A DNA stretch of 56,279 bases, taken from Clostridia bacterium (GTDB lineage: Bacteria; Bacillota; Clostridia; Oscillospirales; CAG-272). The stretch is from positions 1 through 56,279 of the forward strand of contig JAGAKG010000076.1 of assembly GCA_017625755.1 (NCBI GenBank). The letters are read 5' to 3'. Of the stretch, positions 51,205-56,279 are shown one piece after another (within the stretch, counting starts at the first letter, position 1; each line of letters begins with the position of its first letter). The notes beneath the pieces were generated by a model, which saw nothing but the letters and a program-made list of their open reading frames with translations, had not been told where the DNA came from and searched no databases. Both the position numbers and the translations under genes were made by a program.

Positions 51205-52617
51205 ATGATTTTTCATCCGAAAAGGCTAATTGAGACGGAAGGTTCTTTGGTTTTTTGTGGTCAGATAAATGCGCTCGCGCATCCCTGTTTAAATAAAAAT
51301 ATCATAAGAGACTTTTGGGAGGAGTTTGCTTTTGAATCTTCAACGCTAAATATTTCAGAGTGTGAATCCTTTGTTTTTTCGTTTGGAAATGCGAAGGCGC
51401 TTGAGCCCCGCGATTGCGATTATACGATCAATATAGAGTCGGGCGGCGTTTGTATATGCGCCGAAAACGAAAAGAATCTTATTCGTGGCTTTATGACATT
51501 TATAGATAGATTTCGGGCAATCGACTATGACGAGAACATAGCTATCGAGGTTAATTGCTGTCAGATTAGCGATTCGGCACTGATAGAGAACAGAATGGTT
51601 CATTTTTGTATATTTCCAGAAACTGAGCTTTGGGAGTTACAGCGTTTCGTTCGGTTTTGTGGGGCGTTAAAATATACTCATATTGTTCTTGAGTTCTGGG
51701 GAATGCTTAAATACGACTGCCTTAAAGAACTTGCGTGGTCTCACGCTTTCACTAAGGAGCAGATTTCTCCCATTATACGGGAAGCAAACGATTTAGGCGT
51801 AGAGATCATTCCCATGTTCAATCAGTGGGGGCACGCCTCGGCAGGTCGTGTAATGCATGGTAAGCATGTGGTGCTTGACCAAAACCCCAAGCTTCAGACC
51901 TATTTCAGAGATGACGGATGGTGTTGGGATATTAGAAAGCCAAAAGTAAAGGAATTACTGCGTCAGATCAGAAATGAGCTTATTGAACTTTGCGGCGAGG
52001 GCAAATATTTCCATATAGGGTGCGATGAAGCGTTTAACTTCGAGTTTACTACCGAAAATATGGATATGATATGCGAATACATAAATGAGATCAGCGACGA
52101 GATGCTCAAAAAGGGGCGCCGCGCAATCGTGTGGGGGGATATGTTCTTATACAATCACCCTCACTACAACCCCAAAAACAAATACAGTTGCCACGCGCCG
52201 TCACCTGAGGCTGAAGAATATATGTTAAGTCATTTGAGCAGAGGGCTTGTAATTGGAGATTGGCAATATACAGCCAAGGAAGCTCCCGTTGAAACTGTAT
52301 CGGTGTTCAAGAAAGCGGGATTTGATTGCTTGCTGTGCCCATGGGATCGAGGTAGGGCAGAGCGCAAAGCCGCATTGGCTACGGTTTATGAAGAATCTAT
52401 TATGGGATTTATGCATACCACCTGGCATACGCTTGCCTCCACGACAGGTATACCGACTGTTGCGTTTATGGCAATAGGAGGTTTTGAAAAGGCTGCGCCT
52501 GCCGGAAAGATACATATGGAAGCCGCGGCGCTTTTGCGAAAGGTTATGCCCATACATGGAGATTACGCAAAGTCAGGGTGGTCTCGAATTCAGATTCATC
52601 CTGTTACTCTCGACTGA
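51205..52617 (+). CDS. Glycoside hydrolase family 20-like (beta-N-acetylhexosaminidase type)
   Basis: The 470-residue protein has an N-terminal domain (about 1-125) and a TIM-barrel GH20-like core. I-G-C-D-E-A-F near residue 274 carries the D-E catalytic pair that defines the family, preceded by H-A-S-A-G-R-V near residue 213. There is no signal peptide, so it should cut short glycans imported into the cytoplasm. GGAGGATATGCT precedes the ATG. It is the first gene of the cluster that faces the AraC regulator. Confidence 0.8.
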   Translation: MIFHPKRLIETEGSLVFCGQINALAHPCLNKNIIRDFWEEFAFESSTLNISECESFVFSFGNAKALEPRDCDYTINIESGGVCICAENEKNLIRGFMTFIDRFRAIDYDENIAIEVNCCQISDSALIENRMVHFCIFPETELWELQRFVRFCGALKYTHIVLEFWGMLKYDCLKELAWSHAFTKEQISPIIREANDLGVEIIPMFNQWGHASAGRVMHGKHVVLDQNPKLQTYFRDDGWCWDIRKPKVKELLRQIRNELIELCGEGKYFHIGCDEAFNFEFTTENMDMICEYINEISDEMLKKGRRAIVWGDMFLYNHPHYNPKNKYSCHAPSPEAEEYMLSHLSRGLVIGDWQYTAKEAPVETVSVFKKAGFDCLLCPWDRGRAERKAALATVYEESIMGFMHTTWHTLASTTGIPTVAFMAIGGFEKAAPAGKIHMEAAALLRKVMPIHGDYAKSGWSRIQIHPVTLD

Positions 52618-52666
52618 GATAAAAAAACAAATTAAAATATAAACAAAAAAGAAAAGAGGAAAAACT

Positions 52667-53698
52667 ATGTCAATCAAACACACAGCGGTAAGCTATTACG
52701 GATTTAATTATGTAGAGCATGCGGAAAAGGACTTCATCGAAATGAAGGAGCACGGATGCGACACGGTAATTTTGGCGATAACCGAATTCGATATGGATTT
52801 TTGGTTTCCGAACATCAATAACATAGTAAAGACCGCGCACAAGGTAGGACTTCGTTGCATCGCGGATACATGGGGAATAGGAAAGTACTTTGGCGGTGAG
52901 CAGGTCAGTCTGTTTTTGCAGAACAATATACATCACAGACAGGTATCCGCGTATACGGGAGAGATTTTAAACGCGGCATGCTTTAACACCAATTCGTTCA
53001 GAGACTATTTCACGAACATCTGTCTCAAGCTGGCTCGCGAGACCGAGGTGGACGGATTCTTCTGGGACGAGCCGCACTATGCGTATCCCAAGTCTTACGC
53101 ATCAATTACGGGCGGTGCAGGCGACGATTGGGCTTGCAGATGTCCCGAGTGTATGAAAAAGTTCGAGGAATATTACGGCTATGAGATGCCTAAGTTTATG
53201 AACGATGATGTTAAGCAGTTCAGATGGCGTGAAGCACTCAAAACCCTCGCGGATTGCTCCAAGGCACTTAAGGAAGTAAATCCCAAGCTTGAGATAACCT
53301 GTTGCGTACACGCGACCAAGAATACATATTATGTAACCGAGCTCAGAGGCTATGATAACTGGGAAATGGTTGCTGCTTGTCCTTATTTTGATGTATTCTC
53401 CACAACGATCATCAACTGGGCGCTTCCTGAGAGCTTCTTTAAGGAGATTACCGAGCGTACCGTTCGTATTGCTAAGAAGTACGGAAAGCAGTCCGAGCGT
53501 TGGCTCATGGGTTATAACGCTCAGCCCGAGGACTTTTCTCAGATTGATAAGGTAGTTGACCTTTACGAGAGTATGGGTGTTGACAGACTCGCAACCTGGA
53601 CATATCGCGGCGGTCTTGGCACGAGCGTACAGGCTCCGGATCCCATAAAGCTTTGGGATAGGATAGGAGAGAATTACAATAGGGTTTTGAAGAAATAA
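52667..53698 (+). CDS. TIM-barrel glycoside hydrolase-like protein
   Basis: The 343-residue protein has alternating strands and helices of a TIM barrel. D-G-F-F-W-D-E-P-H-Y at about residue 126 holds a putative acidic catalytic residue. C-R-C-P-E-C-M-K-K-F-E-E-Y-Y-G-Y near residue 158 resembles a segment found in several uncharacterised glycosidase-like families. No signal peptide is visible. The activity is unknown. An AGAGGAAAAACT site precedes the ATG, and the gene lies 49 bases after the GH20 gene. Confidence 0.65.
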   Translation: MSIKHTAVSYYGFNYVEHAEKDFIEMKEHGCDTVILAITEFDMDFWFPNINNIVKTAHKVGLRCIADTWGIGKYFGGEQVSLFLQNNIHHRQVSAYTGEILNAACFNTNSFRDYFTNICLKLARETEVDGFFWDEPHYAYPKSYASITGGAGDDWACRCPECMKKFEEYYGYEMPKFMNDDVKQFRWREALKTLADCSKALKEVNPKLEITCCVHATKNTYYVTELRGYDNWEMVAACPYFDVFSTTIINWALPESFFKEITERTVRIAKKYGKQSERWLMGYNAQPEDFSQIDKVVDLYESMGVDRLATWTYRGGLGTSVQAPDPIKLWDRIGENYNRVLKK

Positions 53699-53862
53699 TT
53701 GATATTCGTGCTAATCGGGGTATAGGTTATATCTAACAATTCTTGGGGTGTTATTGTAAATTTGAAAAGCATCGTAATATCCTCCTCTTCATATTTAGGA
53801 CGAGGCGGAAGGGATTATAACATTGTCCTTGAAAATTTGTATATGGGCAGAGTGAAGCATCT

Positions 53863-54708
53863 ATGAGCAAAATATCTGTGATTGGAATTGCAGGCGAATC
53901 GGTGTTTTTGTCGGTAGAACGCTTTGGAAAAACAGGAGAAACTACTGTTGCGACGAGCTATCACAGCGAATTGGGCGGAAAAGGATTTAATCAGGCAATC
54001 GCTGCGGCAAGATTTGGTGTGGATGTGTCTTTTCTCGGTGCGGCGTATATCGAGGACATAAAACACTTTACCGATATTGCCGAGCGTTGCGGAGTAACCG
54101 CGCGCTTCGTTGGAAAGTGTAAGCGTAGTCCATACGCTGTTATCACTACGGATAAAAACGGTGACAATCAGGTATGTGTATACGGCGGCGCACAACTTGA
54201 AGAAAAGGATGTAGAGGCATTTGAAAGCGAAATAAGGTCTTCCGACATTCTTTTGCTCAACAATGAAACGCCGTATAGCGTTAACAAAAAGGCATTGGAG
54301 ATAGCCAAAGCAAACGGCGTAAGGGTGATTCTGAATCCTGCTCCCGCGCGCAAGTGCGATAAGGAATTTCTGGACGATATATTCATATTTACGCCTAACG
54401 AACACGAAACAGAAGGGCTGGAAGAATACCGGAATGTTATAGTTACATTAGGGGATAAGGGGTGCTTTATCAGAGAAAACGGTGAGCACATCTCTGCGGA
54501 AAAACTATCCTCTGTGGTTGATACTACGGGAGCCGGCGATACTTTTAACGGGATTTTGGCGGCTTGTATAGCGAATGGCGAGAGTATTCGTTCCGCTTGT
54601 GAAAAAGCTAATGTCGGAGCGGCTATAAAGGTAGGAAGACAGTACATTTTGGAAAGTATTCCAAGCAGGGAAGAAATTGAAAAATTTATGGAGGGAAGAA
54701 ATGGATAA
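53863..54708 (+). CDS. PfkB-family carbohydrate kinase
   Basis: The 281-residue ribokinase-type kinase has the N-terminal G-G-K-G-F-N-Q-A (about residue 38) and the catalytic D-T-T-G-A-G-D-T-F-N-G near residue 220. It phosphorylates a sugar or nucleoside, and the genomic context suggests a sugar released from glycans. Its end overlaps the SIS gene by eight bases. Confidence 0.9.
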   Translation: MSKISVIGIAGESVFLSVERFGKTGETTVATSYHSELGGKGFNQAIAAARFGVDVSFLGAAYIEDIKHFTDIAERCGVTARFVGKCKRSPYAVITTDKNGDNQVCVYGGAQLEEKDVEAFESEIRSSDILLLNNETPYSVNKKALEIAKANGVRVILNPAPARKCDKEFLDDIFIFTPNEHETEGLEEYRNVIVTLGDKGCFIRENGEHISAEKLSSVVDTTGAGDTFNGILAACIANGESIRSACEKANVGAAIKVGRQYILESIPSREEIEKFMEGRNG

Positions 54709-55447
54709 AACTTACTTTAACAAGATCGTTGAAAATTTGGAAAAAATCAACGAAACACAATCCGAAAACATAAAAAAAGCGGCGAGTCTTATGGCTGACG
54801 CAATAGAGAATGACAGACTTATCAATGTATACGGAGGAGGCGGACACACCACTCTTTGTATGGGAGAGATGTTCTTCCGCGCGGGAGGTCTTGCCAATAT
54901 CAATCCGATAGTTGAAAATGGATTGACCGTATTCAATCAGGCGTTGAAATACCTGGAGCTTGAAAGAACGGTAAACTACGGTTCTGCAATTATGAAATAT
55001 TACAAATTGCAAAAGGACGACCTGCTTATCGTTTTCCATAACATCGGCATCAACCCCGCAACGATTGACGCCGTTATGGAAGCAAAAAAAGCGGGCGCGA
55101 AGATCGTAGCGATATCTTCAAGCTATTGGCAAAACGAAATGCCCGAGGATCATTTCATTCGTCATCCCAATAAGACTAATTTGTTTGATTACGCAGATGT
55201 ATGTATTGACGACTTCAACCCCGTGGGCGATGCGGTCATTGAAATAGAAGGCTTTGAAACACCTATTGCTCCCGTGTCGAATATTGTGGATTTCTACATA
55301 GCGCATATGCTTGAGATAGAGTGCGTCAAGGAATGTCAGCGCCGCGGCATCAAGGCACCGTGCTGGTCGAGCGCTAATACTCCGGGCGGAGACGAAAAAA
55401 ATGCGGCGTATCTTGAAAAATACAGCCCCAGAATAAAAATGCTATAA
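54701..55447 (+). CDS. SIS-domain sugar-phosphate protein
   Basis: The 248-residue protein has an SIS-type fold with G-G-G-G-H-T-T near residue 43 and I-V-A-I-S-S-S near residue 145. SIS proteins isomerise or sense sugar phosphates. The ATG at 54701 has GGAGGG six bases upstream and overlaps the kinase stop, so the two are coupled. It may act on the kinase product. Confidence 0.8.
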   Translation: MDKTYFNKIVENLEKINETQSENIKKAASLMADAIENDRLINVYGGGGHTTLCMGEMFFRAGGLANINPIVENGLTVFNQALKYLELERTVNYGSAIMKYYKLQKDDLLIVFHNIGINPATIDAVMEAKKAGAKIVAISSSYWQNEMPEDHFIRHPNKTNLFDYADVCIDDFNPVGDAVIEIEGFETPIAPVSNIVDFYIAHMLEIECVKECQRRGIKAPCWSSANTPGGDEKNAAYLEKYSPRIKML

Positions 55448-55459
55448 GGAGACAAAGAA

Positions 55460-56155
55460 ATGCAAAAGGGATTAAATTATTTGTTGGAAAAATATTCCGT
55501 GGCGGCAGACGCGAAGCTTACCTCTGACGGAAAAGAACTCGTTGTAAACGGCGAGACAGTTCCTGTTCTTCCGTGGGAATCGGAAAGAAGAATTATAGAA
55601 CTCAGGAATCTTGTGGTTCTGGGCAGAGTCGGAAATATGTGTACTTACAGAATAGGACATACATCACAGAAGGGCGCGGATCTTTTTGAAATACTCGCCC
55701 GAGAGATAGGTATACTTGAGTTTACGGTTGACTCGTCGGTAAAGGAGATCTTCGCAATCAGCGGAACGAACACTATGAACTGTATAGCGGAGACCGAAAA
55801 CGGTTGTGTATGTACCATAGAGCTTGGCGCAACGCTTAAATCGGGAATGAGTGATATAGATAAGCACGAGATAATCACCGATAACGGAGTGGCTTGTGAC
55901 AGAGTGGTTGACACGCAGGTACCGCAGAGCTCGATCTATGTGTTTGGAAAAAATGATGCGTCTTATTGCGATACCGACGCGGAGCTTTACGGATATTCGG
56001 AGCTTGAGATAAACACCATAAGAAATGCTTTTGCGATAGCTAAAAACGCTGATGCTCGTAAAAACAACATCAAAAAATGGGAACACATTCAGAAGGTAGT
56101 AAACGCGGCAAGAAGGTCGCTCGAGAGCATGGAAAATATTAAGGTGGAGGCGTAA
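55460..56155 (+). CDS. Unrecognised protein of the carbohydrate cluster
   Basis: I do not recognise a family in the 231 residues. The protein has a mixed strand/helix N-terminal part and a charged helical C-terminus (about 190-231). No signal peptide or membrane helix is seen. It lies between the SIS gene (12-base gap) and the oxidoreductase gene (one base), so it probably works with them. Confidence 0.7.
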   Translation: MQKGLNYLLEKYSVAADAKLTSDGKELVVNGETVPVLPWESERRIIELRNLVVLGRVGNMCTYRIGHTSQKGADLFEILAREIGILEFTVDSSVKEIFAISGTNTMNCIAETENGCVCTIELGATLKSGMSDIDKHEIITDNGVACDRVVDTQVPQSSIYVFGKNDASYCDTDAELYGYSELEINTIRNAFAIAKNADARKNNIKKWEHIQKVVNAARRSLESMENIKVEA

Positions 56156-56156
56156 A

Positions 56157-56279
56157 ATGAAGAGACTTAAGATAGCTATGATGAGTATGACTCACGGTCA
56201 TACCCGAAAGTATTACGATGTTTTAAAGAATAATCCAAAGCTTGAATGGATTGCGGTATCAACTGCTAACGAGGAGGTA
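56157..56279 (+). CDS. Gfo/Idh/MocA-family oxidoreductase, N-terminal part
   Basis: Only the first 41 residues lie inside the window: a strand-turn-helix start (K-I-A-M-M-S-M-T-H-G-H) followed by a helix and W-I-A-V-S, fitting the Rossmann dinucleotide fold of Gfo/Idh/MocA enzymes. It is preceded by GGTGGAGG. The call is tentative because most of the gene is missing. Confidence 0.5.
   Translation, partial: MKRLKIAMMSMTHGHTRKYYDVLKNNPKLEWIAVSTANEEV

Noticed and set aside
1..56279. CRISPR arrays or rRNA genes
   Set aside because: I saw no regularly spaced direct repeats with unique spacers and no rRNA-like sequence in the window.

Overview
The window looks like a chromosomal segment of a Firmicute of class Clostridia. 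The indicators are a clostridial 2[4Fe-4S] ferredoxin, acetate kinase, PlsY, TmcAL (YlbM type), a TIGR03905-type TSCPD protein, a TIGR04086-type membrane protein, strong GGAGG ribosome sites and consensus sigma-A promoters. Glycan and malate genes suggest a gut or other anaerobic habitat. The genus cannot be fixed from the sequence alone.

Layout. 1-10.6 kb: palindrome-rich DNA, then housekeeping genes (folC-like, methyltransferase, plsY, ackA, tmcAL, tRNA/RNA-modification genes of the TtcA and TrmN6 types, HAD phosphatase, ferredoxin). 10.8-13.2 kb: an orphan phage tail-fibre gene with its assembly-chaperone gene. 13.4-21.8 kb: ordinary chromosomal genes (CNNM/CorC-type membrane protein, two AI-2E-family permeases, TSCPD protein, a prephenate-dehydratase-like protein, htpG, ispE). 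22.0-28.9 kb: a compact seven-gene head, packaging and neck module of a short-tailed phage (small and large terminase, tail nozzle, portal, scaffold-like protein, major capsid protein, adaptor). It has no integrase, repressor, replication or lysis gene. 29-31.7 kb: serine hydrolase, tRNA-Gln and an IS3-family insertion sequence. 31.8-34.7 kb: an ECF sigma/anti-sigma operon with two lipoprotein genes. 34.9-39.9 kb: an AT-rich accessory island with a DUF2971 gene, an AlbA_2/Schlafen-type gene and a gene for a 597-residue HEPN-motif protein, followed by an RDD membrane-protein gene bracketed by two 154-bp direct repeats. 40.1-45.6 kb: TPR/DUF4037 pair, zinc-ribbon membrane protein, DUF2752 protein, aldehyde dehydrogenase, ferritin, CBM9-like protein. 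45.6-48.8 kb: DeoR regulator divergent from an Ldh_2-family dehydrogenase/malic enzyme operon, with a palindromic operator between them. 49.2-56.3 kb: a glycoside-hydrolase C-terminal remnant, a small zinc-ribbon protein, then an AraC regulator divergent from a carbohydrate locus (cytosolic GH20-type hydrolase, TIM-barrel hydrolase-like protein, PfkB kinase, SIS protein, an unrecognised protein and the start of a Gfo/Idh/MocA-type oxidoreductase).

The two most interesting systems are the split set of intact short-tailed virion genes, in two loci within otherwise ordinary chromosome, and the DUF2971/AlbA_2/HEPN operon. The first could be a domesticated or gene-transfer-agent-like particle or two prophage remnants. 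The second is a candidate anti-phage defence operon. Both interpretations are inference from gene content. All homology statements are from motif recognition, not from a database search.
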